A DNA stretch of 33,801 nt from Hamiltosporidium magnivora. Its lineage: Eukaryota; Microsporidia; Dubosqiidae. The stretch's first letter is position 1, and each line of letters starts with the position of its first letter. Positions 1 to 9,634 of this stretch are shown piece after piece. The stretch lies in contig PITI01000024.1 of the NCBI GenBank assembly GCA_004325065.1, positions 1-33,801 on the forward strand, read 5' to 3'. Below the pieces are notes generated by a model. The model was not told the DNA's origin. It ran no database searches and saw nothing but the letters and a program-made list of their open reading frames with translations. The position numbers were made by a program, and so were the translations under genes.

Positions 1-210
1 GCAATCTGGTTACATAAAAAACTACAAATAAATTCGTAGAAAAAGTTTCACCATTTCTTAGACCTCTCCTCCTCATACAAACTCCCATGGAACAACCGAA
101 GATGTAGTGTGGTTTTATTCCCACCAAAAATCCAAACAATGATCTCACACCAGTTTCACACACTCATTGCCAAGCAGAAAGTTTTTTATGTGGTTATCCT
201 CCCTCCACCT
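1..210. repeat. Dispersed repeat, copy D (right part only)
   Basis: This stretch aligns with 10146-10362 of copy A at high identity over its whole length. Shared blocks include TTTCACACACTCATTGCCAA and the terminal TTATCCTCCCTCCACCT. Both copies stop matching directly after CCTCCACCT, so that point is probably a real element end. The left side is cut by the window edge. The repeat is less A+T-rich than its surroundings. No intact reading frame was seen. Confidence 0.85.
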
Positions 211-356
211 GAGATATAAAGAATATAAAGATATATAGAGATATATATTGAGATATAAAGATATATATTGAGATATATTAAAATATAAAGAATATAAAGA
301 AATATATTGCGATATATTAAAATATAAAGAAATATAAGGAATATAAAGAATAAAAA
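211..356. repeat. GATATA/AATATAAAGA low-complexity tract
   Basis: Imperfect short units (GAGATATA, AATATAAAGA, GATATATTAAAATATAAAGA) repeat irregularly across about 145 bases. The tract starts directly where dispersed repeat copy D ends and stops about 40 bases before the stop codon of the acyltransferase gene, so it forms the 3' flank of that gene. It may be replication slippage or a tail generated when the neighbouring repeat inserted. The sequence does not decide between these. Confidence 0.8.
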
Positions 357-394
357 AACATTTTTTCTAATAATTTTATCTTTATTTAATAATT

Positions 395-2629
395 TTAATT
401 TGTTTCATCAATTTTCTCACAAACCTCATCCAACTCACTAACAATACAATCTTGAAGTTCTTCATATTTACAAACAACTTTTATCAAATCAATAGTCATA
501 TTATAATTACCAAGAATATCAACATGATCTGAACTATCTGGTCCACCTCTCACATCTTTTAATATAGATGTTGGATTATGTTCATATTCTCTTACAACTG
601 TTTTAACATTATACGGATTTAAAATACTATTTCTCCATCCTTTTCTTCCCATGTATCCTAGAGAAACAAGAGGAACTGTACCATCACCATTTGTCATGTA
701 AATACCTCGACAAATATTTTTATTTGAATTATTTACATCTTTAGAAATTTCAAAATATCTTTTATCTTTGGATTCTTCTTTTATCATAATTTCATTTAAA
801 ATTTGTATTTCTGTTTCATTATCAGTTGAAGTATAGAAGTACTGTTCAATCTTTTCCCATATTTTTGTTTCTTTTATTTCATCATAAATGTAACCTTCTT
901 CTGACATTTTACCTACGCCGTAAAAAGAATAAATTGTTAAATCTGGTGCGTTGGGTAAAGTGTTGAGAAGTGGATTTGTCCAGTTTTCTTTTTTATTAAA
1001 TTGATTTTTATTATCTTTGTAATTTCCACGGTGGCATTTGTTTATTCGATTGTAGGTTTCTGTATTCAAAGTTTGTTGTAATACATTATTTACATTTTCT
1101 ACGTCAAATGACTCTCCGTTTCGTATTTTTATGACATTTTTATTTCTCCAAAAACGCCTTCCACCTTTTGGCATTAGAGAATGTATTGATCCCCATCCTC
1201 TGAAAAGCTCTCTTCTTTCTTCTTTTCCTAAAAAGAAATCCAGGATATTGCTTTCTATGAAACCGGAATGCGCCGTGTCCTTTCCTTCACCGCTTAGCAT
1301 ACCTGATATAGCTTTAGTGGAACCTAAAAATGGTGCAGCAATGCTTAAAATTGATTCTATATTTTCAGAAACCCAATTTTTATTGCATTTACACTTTTGA
1401 TCAGAGTTTTTTGAATTATTTTTTTCAGTTTCACTTTTCTGATCACAAAAATCACAAGAATTTTCAACCCACTTCATGAAATAATAACAAACCAAAGTAC
1501 CAAGACTATGAGAAAGCAAAACAACTTTTTTTCCACTCGTTTTTCTAAAAAATTCAATTTCATTTTTAAGTTTTGTAAAAAAGAAATCCCGTTTTTCTAA
1601 TTCTTCCATTCCTAATCTCCAATCAAAAGAAGACAAATGAAGATTTGTATAATCATATCCAACTTCTGCCAAATTTTGTATTATTTTAGACCAAATCCAA
1701 TATCCAGGTAAAAGAAAATCTGATGCACCCAGTCCTTGAGATGCTCTCACTTTTATTCCCTTAGGATCCAAACCATTCTCTAATCGCATGTGATCGCACC
1801 AAGATTTTTTATCTGATAAAATAAACTTTAGCATATCAAAAGAACCCCAAATTTTCTTTCTAAAATGTGAATCTGATCCTTCCAATCCCTTCCAAAGTTC
1901 TAAAGTAGTACTAATAATACCAGGAATAATAATAATAGGAGAATGAGCTCTAGCCCCCTTTTCAGCTAAAACTTCACCTGGGGATTTACTTGGTGTTCCA
2001 AACTGTGCAGTAAAAGTATTATATGAGTTATCGAGATCAGAAAGTGTTTCGAGTATTTTATAGAGTGTCGAAGGATACGGAAAAACATCTTTTATCCTTT
2101 TTACAGTTGCATTTGCATCAAAAAAAACCGGATACAAAAATATGCAACCGAAACTTAAAAATATAAAAAATGAAATTTTTATGATGAAAGGCGTGGAATA
2201 AAATAAAATTCTGATTCGCTTAGTAAAAATTCTTTCTGTTGGCTCTTTGTTCGTCGTATTGGTTTTTTGATTCTCCTCGTTTGTTTCGATTTCTTGATTA
2301 GATAAAATCAAAGACGTTTTTAATTTCTCTTCTTCCTCTTCTAAATTTTTTTTAGATTGCAAATCTTTTATAATTTCTTCTTCAGAGTAGTCTTCTTTTT
2401 CATCTTCTTTATCATTTTTGGATTGAGAGTGTCTCATAATACTATTATTTTCTTCTTTTTCATCTTCTTTATCATTTTTAGGCTGAGAGAGTCTCATAAT
2501 AGTATTATTCACTCCTTTTTCATCTTCTTTATCATTTTTTTCATTTTTCTTTTTCAAATTTCTTTTACTTTCTTTTTTCTTTTCTAAATCTTTACGTTTA
2601 TCATTACTATTATTCTTTTTACGATTCAT
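395..2629 (-). CDS. LRO1: Phospholipid:diacylglycerol acyltransferase (Lro1/PDAT type, LCAT family)
   Basis: The predicted enzyme moves an acyl chain from a phospholipid to diacylglycerol, making triacylglycerol at the ER membrane. The 744-residue product starts with a charged low-complexity tail (about 1-140) containing 20-residue repeats. One hydrophobic segment follows (about 147-170), then a luminal LCAT-type alpha/beta hydrolase domain. The triad is visible: Ser375 in SHSLG, Asp649 in TNGDGTVPL and His702 in SSDHVDILGN. Other family landmarks are PGYWIWSKIIQNL, SFDWRLG, YYFMKWVE and KDTAHSGF. It is somewhat longer than yeast Lro1, mostly because of the tail. An oddity is a charged insert after the nucleophile helix with C392xxC395 and C413xC415. 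The start is the first Met of the frame and lies 5 bases after a CCC motif. The family is secure; substrate preference is inferred. Confidence 0.95.
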   Translation of the reverse strand: MNRKKNNSNDKRKDLEKKKESKRNLKKKNEKNDKEDEKGVNNTIMRLSQPKNDKEDEKEENNSIMRHSQSKNDKEDEKEDYSEEEIIKDLQSKKNLEEEEEKLKTSLILSNQEIETNEENQKTNTTNKEPTERIFTKRIRILFYSTPFIIKISFFIFLSFGCIFLYPVFFDANATVKRIKDVFPYPSTLYKILETLSDLDNSYNTFTAQFGTPSKSPGEVLAEKGARAHSPIIIIPGIISTTLELWKGLEGSDSHFRKKIWGSFDMLKFILSDKKSWCDHMRLENGLDPKGIKVRASQGLGASDFLLPGYWIWSKIIQNLAEVGYDYTNLHLSSFDWRLGMEELEKRDFFFTKLKNEIEFFRKTSGKKVVLLSHSLGTLVCYYFMKWVENSCDFCDQKSETEKNNSKNSDQKCKCNKNWVSENIESILSIAAPFLGSTKAISGMLSGEGKDTAHSGFIESNILDFFLGKEERRELFRGWGSIHSLMPKGGRRFWRNKNVIKIRNGESFDVENVNNVLQQTLNTETYNRINKCHRGNYKDNKNQFNKKENWTNPLLNTLPNAPDLTIYSFYGVGKMSEEGYIYDEIKETKIWEKIEQYFYTSTDNETEIQILNEIMIKEESKDKRYFEISKDVNNSNKNICRGIYMTNGDGTVPLVSLGYMGRKGWRNSILNPYNVKTVVREYEHNPTSILKDVRGGPDSSDHVDILGNYNMTIDLIKVVCKYEELQDCIVSELDEVCEKIDETN
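2391..2540 (-). repeat. 60-bp in-frame tandem repeat in the acyltransferase N-terminus
   Basis: Two full 60-base units and a half unit encode a 20-residue repeat beginning KNDKEDEKE and containing NxIMRxSQ. The period is an exact multiple of three, so the frame is preserved. Units differ at a few bases. The repeat lies in the predicted cytosolic tail, outside the catalytic domain, and probably varies in copy number by slippage. Confidence 0.9.
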
Positions 2630-2634
2630 TTAAA

Positions 2635-2637
2635 GGG
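2635..2637 (-). promoter_or_regulatory. CCC start-proximal motif of the acyltransferase gene
   Basis: On the coding strand the upstream sequence reads ATACCCTTTAAATG, leaving 5 bases between CCC and the start codon. C-run motifs just before start codons are known from several microsporidia and are thought to mark transcription starts with very short leaders. Assignment here is by pattern only. Confidence 0.55.
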
Positions 2638-3180
2638 TATCCCGATATGATAATTTATTTAATTCAAAATATATAAAAAAATATTTTTTTTACTTTTAAA
2701 ATAAAAATTTCACAAAAGAAAATTTGTTTAAAATTTATAAGAAGAAAGTTTGTTTGAAATTGGTTATTTAAGAATATACGTTAAAAGAAAAACGTTTAAA
2801 ATTTATGGGAAAATATTTTTAGGAATTAATATAAAGTAATAAAATTATTGACAAAAAAAGAATATTTATAAAATAATTATTTCTAAAGAAAGAAATAAAT
2901 TCTGATTAGAAAATATTTTCTAAATAATTTAAATTACTTTCTATTTTAAATATTAAATTTATTCTCTGCTTGTCTCAATTTAAAATATGATTTTATAAAT
3001 TTTTAAATTTTTTGATTGAAAATATTTTTTTTTAATTTAAAAGCAAAAACGGTAAATTAAATTATATTTCACGTAAATTCAAAAGCTGATTAAAGAACAA
3101 AAATATTGATTTTTTTGTAATTTCTATTTTAAGGATATCATTTAATCTAAAATATTTAAAAAATTATTTTTCTTATGAAT
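2638..3180. other. A+T-rich intergenic gap, nothing recognised
   Basis: This gap of roughly 540 bases separates two genes on the same strand. It is almost pure A+T with homopolymer runs. I saw no reading frame, RNA gene or mobile-element trace apart from the duplication at its right edge. Confidence 0.6.
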
Positions 3181-3340
3181 TACAAACGTTACTCAGCGGT
3201 TTCATTAAATAATTTTGCCATTTCATTTACAAGATTTAAAGAATTGTTTTTCTTATAAATTACAAATGTTACTGAGCGGTTTCATTAAATAATTTTGCCA
3301 TTTCATTTACAAGATTTAAAGAATTGTTTTTCTTATAAAT
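3181..3340. repeat. 80-bp tandem duplication of the 3' end of the TFIIIC gene
   Basis: Bases 3181-3260 and 3261-3340 are the same 80-base sequence with only two differences (ACGTTACTC versus ATGTTACTG). The right copy contains the last 24 codons and the stop codon of the TFIIIC subunit gene. The left copy lies past the stop and would read the same C-terminus ending ...NETAE instead of ...NETAQ, followed by the same TAA. Unit length is not a multiple of three. The near identity implies a recent event. Confidence 0.95.
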
Positions 3341-6300
3341 TAAAATTAAATTAAAAATAGCCATTTTTCTAACCTCAACATTTTTACATTTCAATACTTT
3401 TTTATAAAAAGCTTCTGCAAACCCAATAATTCCATACGTATGATAAGATCTCCCTAAATTATAATAAATAATACATTTTCCATTGCATCCATAAAAATTA
3501 TATAAATTTTTATTTTGATGAATTGATATTGAATCGTTAGAATTTGACGAACAATCTTTATAATCATCATTTTTTTCTAAATCTTTTAAAATCTCAAAAC
3601 CTTTGGAAATAAAATGGTTTTTGTTATTTATTTTTCTACTTTTTGAATGTGTAAAATAAATTATTGAAAGTGCAATTTCAGTTTTTATATCTTTTTCTCG
3701 TACAGCAGTTACATTTTCAATATAATTTACTGTCTCTGAATATAAAAATCTGGGTAAAAATGAATTTAAAAAAAGACACAAAAATGTGTTTGGATGGTTA
3801 AAACTGTAAAGAGAAGAAGTAAATTCATTTGTATAATATGATTTTTTATACTGATATTGTATATTTTTATTATTAGATTCTGTAGATGTATTTTGTAGTG
3901 TATTTTTATTATTCATTGTAGTATTGGATACAGGCCATCCAATATTTTCTTTAACTCTTTTACAAAGTCTCTGTAAATTCTTTTGGCAATGTCCAAAATT
4001 TTTATCTCTGTTGTAATCAGCAAAAAAATTTGAAAAAAAATACATAAAAAAATAGAAACTTGCATTCTGGTAATAAAACACGATTTTTTTCACAAAATTT
4101 ACAAAATCACCATAATTATTGTTAAGTAGAGAGTATTTAAATCCTAAAAATAAAAATTGAATGTAAATATCCGATCTTTGTTTAAATACACCCGATTTTA
4201 AACATCTATTTAATAAGTTCATAGAATCTTCATATTTTTTAAGTTTTAAATGACAAAGAATATTCATTTTCATTACTTCAAACCATTCATCGACATTTAA
4301 TCCGTGAAGACTTTTCAATCTTGATTTTTCAAAATTAGAATCATATACTTTTCCTAAACTCTGTTGTAAAATATATTTTTTAGGATTTAAAATATAAGAA
4401 TTATTCATGAAGTCGCTTATCAGTTGGTTCGAAGTATTTATAAACATCAAAGTTCTTTCTAAATCATCATTGGGATTCTCAATATAGAAAAAAAATATTT
4501 TATGAAATAAACTACGTATCTTTTTACATTCCGATGAACTAAATTCATTCTTTTTTTCATGATTAGATTGATAAAGGTCATCAACAAAGTGACCAATTTC
4601 ATCATTAATATCTAAAGAATATTGTAATGCTAAATCTCTATTTCCTAATTCTTCATAGAGATTAGAAACTATGGCTTTTATTCGGTCTTGATTAAATATG
4701 AAAGGAAACATTGGATTTATAAATGAAGAATTAGAATCGTGTGCGTCTTTTGTTTCACCGTTTGCAATTTCAAAACCTTCGACTTCTAATTTTTTATTTG
4801 AAAATTCTTTTTTCAAATTATAAATTTCAAAATATTTTTTATTTTTAAGAATTTCTAATATTTCCAAATAAAATTTGATTCCATCATCTTTCAAATTTCT
4901 AGAAATAGAAATTCCAGCCATTCTATTTAAAATTTCCAATTTAATATTAATTTGGTGGCTTGTAAAATTATTTTGTAATAAAACTTCTAATATTTCATAA
5001 CTTAAAGTATAATTCTTATTTTTAAAAAGTGTATCAATTAAATCAAAAATTATATAAAAATTTGAAAATCCCAAAAAATCTTTTGATTCTTTGAATATCA
5101 TTAATTTTTCAAAGAAAAATAAATCTAAAGAATTTTTTAATTCCCTATTAGCATCATAATTATTATTTGTTATATTATCTTCCATATTTTCTAATTTAAA
5201 TGTCGCTGATTCATTTCCCAAATAAGTGGTCATAGTTGAATTACTCGTAATAATATTTTCAGCTTTTTCGTAAAAATAGCATTTTGGATTTCTATTTAGC
5301 GATATAAACGTTATGAAGAAAATAAAAATATTTTTTACATTTATCGGTGCAAAATTATTGAACGCATTTTTCAAAGATTTGAAATCTCTTAATTCATAAG
5401 AAAAAGATATCAAACTATTAAGAAATTCGGTAGAGATACTTTTTTTATTCTTACATTTATAAGTAAAATAAATTGCTTTTCTTATTATTCTTATGAGTTC
5501 TGAATTGGATTTAATCGTATTTTTAATTTCTTTTAATAACAAACACTGATCGATCAATTCTTCTTTAAAATCTGTATTGGTTTCATTCGAAACATTTTCT
5601 ATTTTATCATTTGTTTCTGAATTATATTCAAATTCTGTATTTAAATCATTCGATGCAGAAAATTCTTCATTTTCTGAACTATTGCTCTCAGGAAAATTAT
5701 CTTCTATAAAACTATTTTTTTCATAAATTCCCTCAGTTTTTATATCACCACTTCCATAGAAATAAATATATTCTAATTTTGTTTCTAAAATTTTATCTTT
5801 CATAGAAAGAATTTCGTATAAATCAATTTTTTCTTTGATTTTATTTGGTGAATTATACTTTTTTTGTAAAATAGAAATAAAATAAATTCTTTCTTTATAT
5901 ATTTCCGATATACGATCAGTAGATGTAATTTCCAAATCTGGATTTGATTTAAAACCATGAGTATCAGATATACGTTCGTCTGTAATAAATTTGTCTTCCA
6001 CTTTATTATATTCACCGTTTTTAATATAAAAATCATGTAAAATAAATGTGTATTCGTATAACTTTTTCCATAAAACATAATCCTTCTTTTTAATATGTGC
6101 TGCAATATAAAAACAATTAAATGCATTTTCTAATTCATTTTTTTCTTCATAAACAAGTCCGAGAGTATAGTAAGCTTGAAAATATTGCGGTGATTTTTTT
6201 ATAATTTCTTTGAGTAAGCCAATACATTCATTTAATTTATTCTTTACATAAAAAATATTGGCTTCGGATAAAAGATTTTGAATTTCTGATTTATTTTTCT

Positions 6301-6346
6301 TTTTTATTTTTTTATGCGTAATTTTATCTTTTTTGTTTTCCCGCAT
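3269..6346 (-). CDS. TFC4: TFIIIC subunit, TPR protein (Tfc4/GTF3C3 type)
   Basis: The predicted role is assembly of RNA polymerase III on tRNA and 5S genes: in yeast this subunit of the tauA half of TFIIIC recruits TFIIIB. The 1025-residue product opens with a basic tail and then TPR units at about 25-105 (LLSEANIFYVKNKLNECIG, YYTLGLVYEEKNELENAFNC), the place and style expected for Tfc4. A serine/acid-rich stretch lies at about 200-260. The C-terminus carries another TPR (YYNLGRSYHTYGIIGFAEAF, near 970-990), which is the other well-conserved block of the family. Length is close to the yeast protein as I remember it. The first Met is preferred because a CCC motif sits 11 bases upstream. Other TPR families are less likely given both conserved ends. 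Confidence 0.85.
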   Translation of the reverse strand: MRENKKDKITHKKIKKKNKSEIQNLLSEANIFYVKNKLNECIGLLKEIIKKSPQYFQAYYTLGLVYEEKNELENAFNCFYIAAHIKKKDYVLWKKLYEYTFILHDFYIKNGEYNKVEDKFITDERISDTHGFKSNPDLEITSTDRISEIYKERIYFISILQKKYNSPNKIKEKIDLYEILSMKDKILETKLEYIYFYGSGDIKTEGIYEKNSFIEDNFPESNSSENEEFSASNDLNTEFEYNSETNDKIENVSNETNTDFKEELIDQCLLLKEIKNTIKSNSELIRIIRKAIYFTYKCKNKKSISTEFLNSLISFSYELRDFKSLKNAFNNFAPINVKNIFIFFITFISLNRNPKCYFYEKAENIITSNSTMTTYLGNESATFKLENMEDNITNNNYDANRELKNSLDLFFFEKLMIFKESKDFLGFSNFYIIFDLIDTLFKNKNYTLSYEILEVLLQNNFTSHQINIKLEILNRMAGISISRNLKDDGIKFYLEILEILKNKKYFEIYNLKKEFSNKKLEVEGFEIANGETKDAHDSNSSFINPMFPFIFNQDRIKAIVSNLYEELGNRDLALQYSLDINDEIGHFVDDLYQSNHEKKNEFSSSECKKIRSLFHKIFFFYIENPNDDLERTLMFINTSNQLISDFMNNSYILNPKKYILQQSLGKVYDSNFEKSRLKSLHGLNVDEWFEVMKMNILCHLKLKKYEDSMNLLNRCLKSGVFKQRSDIYIQFLFLGFKYSLLNNNYGDFVNFVKKIVFYYQNASFYFFMYFFSNFFADYNRDKNFGHCQKNLQRLCKRVKENIGWPVSNTTMNNKNTLQNTSTESNNKNIQYQYKKSYYTNEFTSSLYSFNHPNTFLCLFLNSFLPRFLYSETVNYIENVTAVREKDIKTEIALSIIYFTHSKSRKINNKNHFISKGFEILKDLEKNDDYKDCSSNSNDSISIHQNKNLYNFYGCNGKCIIYYNLGRSYHTYGIIGFAEAFYKKVLKCKNVEVRKMAIFNLILIYKKNNSLNLVNEMAKLFNETAQ

Positions 6347-6357
6347 AAATATATTAT

Positions 6358-6360
6358 GGG
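6358..6360 (-). promoter_or_regulatory. CCC start-proximal motif of the TFIIIC subunit gene
   Basis: The coding strand reads AACCCATAATATATTTATG, placing CCC 11 bases before the start codon. It is the same type of motif as seen before three other genes here. Confidence 0.5.
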
Positions 6361-6659
6361 TTCATTAAATATTTGATCCATAAAATGGTTGAACCATGAA
6401 AATTTAATAAGTAATAATTTAGAAGATACCAATTTAAAGCACTAATAATAAAATATTGCACATGTGTTTTATCCGCAAATCAGTTTTTCTGGTTTTTCAG
6501 TTAAAATATTTTATTATAATAATAATATTTTATGTATTAGTTGATTTAATTTGTAGGGAGATAGCCTTCACTACTATTGTTTGTGTTGTGTATGAATCCA
6601 TAAAGCCGAAATCCTAATAAATAATACACAAGGTGATATTACAAACCAGGATACATTGT

Positions 6660-8165
6660 ACTTTACCAATTATCTCTTGTTAATTGATTGCCTCAAGCTC
6701 CTTATTCAAGAAAGGGAAACATTGAAATAGATGACCTTGGAAGTATAAAATATAAAAGATATAGTAGTAGAGTTCAAAAATGAGATATCAACCGCAAAAC
6801 AGCTTTATTATGAAGATAAGGCTACATTTATTGTGGAATATGTGTCTATAAATGCTTTAAAATAATAGATATAACAGAGAAAGCTCAAAAAGTTAGTCAT
6901 TTGAGGATGTACATATAAAAATGATATCACGACAGAGAAGATTTTTCGGTAAGAGGCTAAATAGAATAAATATAAAAGCCATAAACCGAAATGCGATCTC
7001 TTTACTAAATTATCATATAAGAGTACTTCGACTAAAACCGGCAGACTTCTCTAAGTTAGATGAGCGAGTATCAGAGGCGTTAGTAAATTACAAACTACAT
7101 TTACGCCCACGATGTAAAGAACGTCTATACCTTCCCCGCAAAGAACTTGGAAGAAGCCTACATAGTGTTGAGTTGCGAAGCAAACATATGCTTCAGGAAC
7201 TCATAAATCGTCTGGAAAAAGTAAAGAAATATCGACTAGATGAGCAACAATCCTGAAGATGGAAAATACAAATGAAACCAACCTTGCACAAAAAAAGCGT
7301 CAAAAAAGTAAAGTATAGGTTGGAGGAAGAGATCACTAAGAAAAGTCTAGAAGAAGCTCAACTTGCAAAACTATATAACGAAATAGAAAAATGAAAACTC
7401 CATTCAAAGTTATATGATGCAAGAAAAAATAAGCTTTTGTGCGTTTCTAACACATCAAGGTATCTAAATAAAGGAAATATTAGGCCACTTATGATGCATT
7501 ATTCTGCTATATCTAGGATAGAAATGTTTTATGGAGTACAGGAGGTATGTTTAAACACGGGGATAAATCTGGTAAAACTGTAGATCAACTAGCCACTATA
7601 TGTTAGAAATTTTTGGCCCATGCCTATACCAGACTGCATAATCTACTGGATAGATGCCAAAACCTACTCTTCTTAAATAAATATATGATTAACACTACAA
7701 AACGGATTAGGAGCCACTAAGTTTAAATAATTTTTGAAAACGAGCACCCAGAGATAAAGAGTGGGACGCTAGAATTGAACTGATGTCAAGTTCGGTGTAA
7801 TAAATTCGACATATTTATAATTAATAAGAGGCAGAATATATTATCTTATGTTGAAGTAGAATTACATTCCAAGACACTCTTCAAATAGATGAAACAGAAA
7901 AGCTTCGGAAGTATGATCTGCTAGCAAACGCACTGGGTTTTATTTATAAATATAGTATTGATCTAATTTGTTGTGAAGATCTGGGACTGTATTATGGCAA
8001 AATATTATATTTAACAACTTAAAAGACTGCAAATATCACATTATATAGAGGCATATATTCAGTCGATAGTACTTAAAAGACAATCGAAACTATTTTCTTG
8101 ACCGACGAAGAGGACTTGAGTCAGAACGAAACAGCGAAGAGAGCTGTGTCAGAGCGTCCTTGGGT
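6660..8165 (+). mobile_element. Decayed non-LTR retrotransposon, copy 1 (R4/Dong-like, RLE endonuclease)
   Basis: The most intact part is a frame from about 6894. It encodes the region after the reverse-transcriptase core (KAINRNAISLLNYHIRVL, CKERLYLPRKELGRS, LRSKHMLQEL). This frame runs to 7583, interrupted only by TGA at 7254-7256 and at 7392-7394. A one-base frame change near 7556 leads into HGDKSGKTVDQLATIC, the zinc-binding segment. Next come restriction-like endonuclease traces: FDIFIINKR and YVEV around 7804-7860, then the intact string EKLRKYDLLANALGFIYKY (about 7897-7955), and EAYIQSIVLKR near 8050-8085. Weak traces of the reverse-transcriptase palm may lie at 6660-6890. Such elements copy themselves by target-primed reverse transcription. 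This copy is truncated and cannot be active. No terminal repeats or target duplication were found. Confidence 0.85.
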
Positions 8166-9634
8166 TATTAAAATATCAGAGATACATGGAGAATTAACCT
8201 TGCTTTAAATCAACTAGATAACGTGAAATATGGTGATAAAATAGAAAATACAAAAAATATTTTCCCACTTATTATATATGGCTAACGACAGGAGAGAACC
8301 AATAATTAATGCAAATAAAGTGTCGGATACTGAAGAAGGCAGTGAAGTAGTTAAAATGATGCAAACAATTATTTAAAAGAGAGAAAAAATTTATACAAAA
8401 TTTAGATTATATAAATATATAAAGAAGTTTTGAGGAAAATATTGTTTGCTCTTTTTACGAGTTTGACATTAATTATTTTTTAATTATTCGATAAAAAATC
8501 AAAATGTATTTTTGAAATAGGTTATGTTGTACGTATACACCTATAAATGCGCAAACACTTTAATTTTATAAAAAAAACATATCAAGAATTAAAATACTAT
8601 ATTTTAACGCATTTTTTGCGATAATATTTTTAATTAAAATTATTAACTTGAAAAAACGGAAGTTATTATTCAATTTAGTCAATATAACTAAAAAAGATTC
8701 TGTAACATAAACTAAAACCTTAATCTACTCTGATAGAATTAATACATATTTTTATACATTAGTTATGAGAATTACATGTTGTCGAAAACCATAAAATTTC
8801 TCTTTTTATAATTTTAAATTAATAATTAAGTCTTAATGTTTTTATTTATATAGAAATTCATATTTATGCTCGAATTAAGAATCAACTAATTCCCGATAAA
8901 GTTATTTTAGATCTTCAGCCGATTGTTGCGCTCAAAAATTCATTTTTCATAGGCTTTTTTCAGGTGTTTTCTTTCTAGGTCCTACTAATATACATTTACT
9001 TTGAAAACCAAATTCCATACCTTTTAACTTGTGGGAATTGATTCATGCTTTTATTATAGCTAGAATTTAGGTTTTTCGTGCAACCAGCAAGAATTTTTAC
9101 AAACAACAACTTTTCGTTATGCATGAATGCAATTCAACAATATTCATATTAACTAATTTATTTGGAAATTCTGCATAATTCCTGGTATTTTCTTAATTTT
9201 ATAGTTTAATTCCTAGTCTTATTCTTATAAAGGAATTAATCTCTGAATCAAAGGACTAACCTGTTTTATTTCTCAGCATAATGAATCTAAAGCATCGGTT
9301 AGGAGTCATAATTCAACTCTTATTTCGTTTTTATAAATCCATTAGAGTTTTTTAAGATTATTAGTCCAGATACATTTATGAATTAAAAAAGAATGATGCT
9401 AAAATATCTCAATAACATTACAGATATTTTTAATTTACTAAAAATAGATAAGCATGAGAAGCTTTTGAAAATTCTAATGATTAAAAAATGCATTTAACCC
9501 GGTTAAACGATTTAAAATAACCTTAACAGAATTACTTCAAATCATAAAAGTACATCTTATTTGAGATTAGAAAATATTCAAAAACTTTGGATTTTTTTTA
9601 ATTGTAATTATATAGTTTTTAATATTAAAACTTC
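8166..9634. other. A+T-rich DNA, nothing recognised
   Basis: About 1.5 kb between the retrotransposon remnant and the dispersed repeat. Both strands are broken by stops and I could not match any conceptual translation to a family. Slightly less A+T-rich patches around 8900-9300 may be older element debris, but there is no motif to support that. Confidence 0.5.

Noticed and set aside
1131..1400. Open frame of 89 codons on the plus strand inside the acyltransferase gene.
   Set aside because: It is the antisense shadow of a well-supported gene and has no family resemblance.
2357..2587. Phe/Ile-rich frame that looks like a membrane protein.
   Set aside because: It is the antisense of the Lys/Glu-rich repeat tail, which automatically reads as hydrophobic.
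7254..7394. Two in-frame TGA codons suggesting TGA recoding.
   Set aside because: The intact genes here show no use of TGA as a sense codon, and the same element also has TAG and frameshifts, so simple decay explains it.
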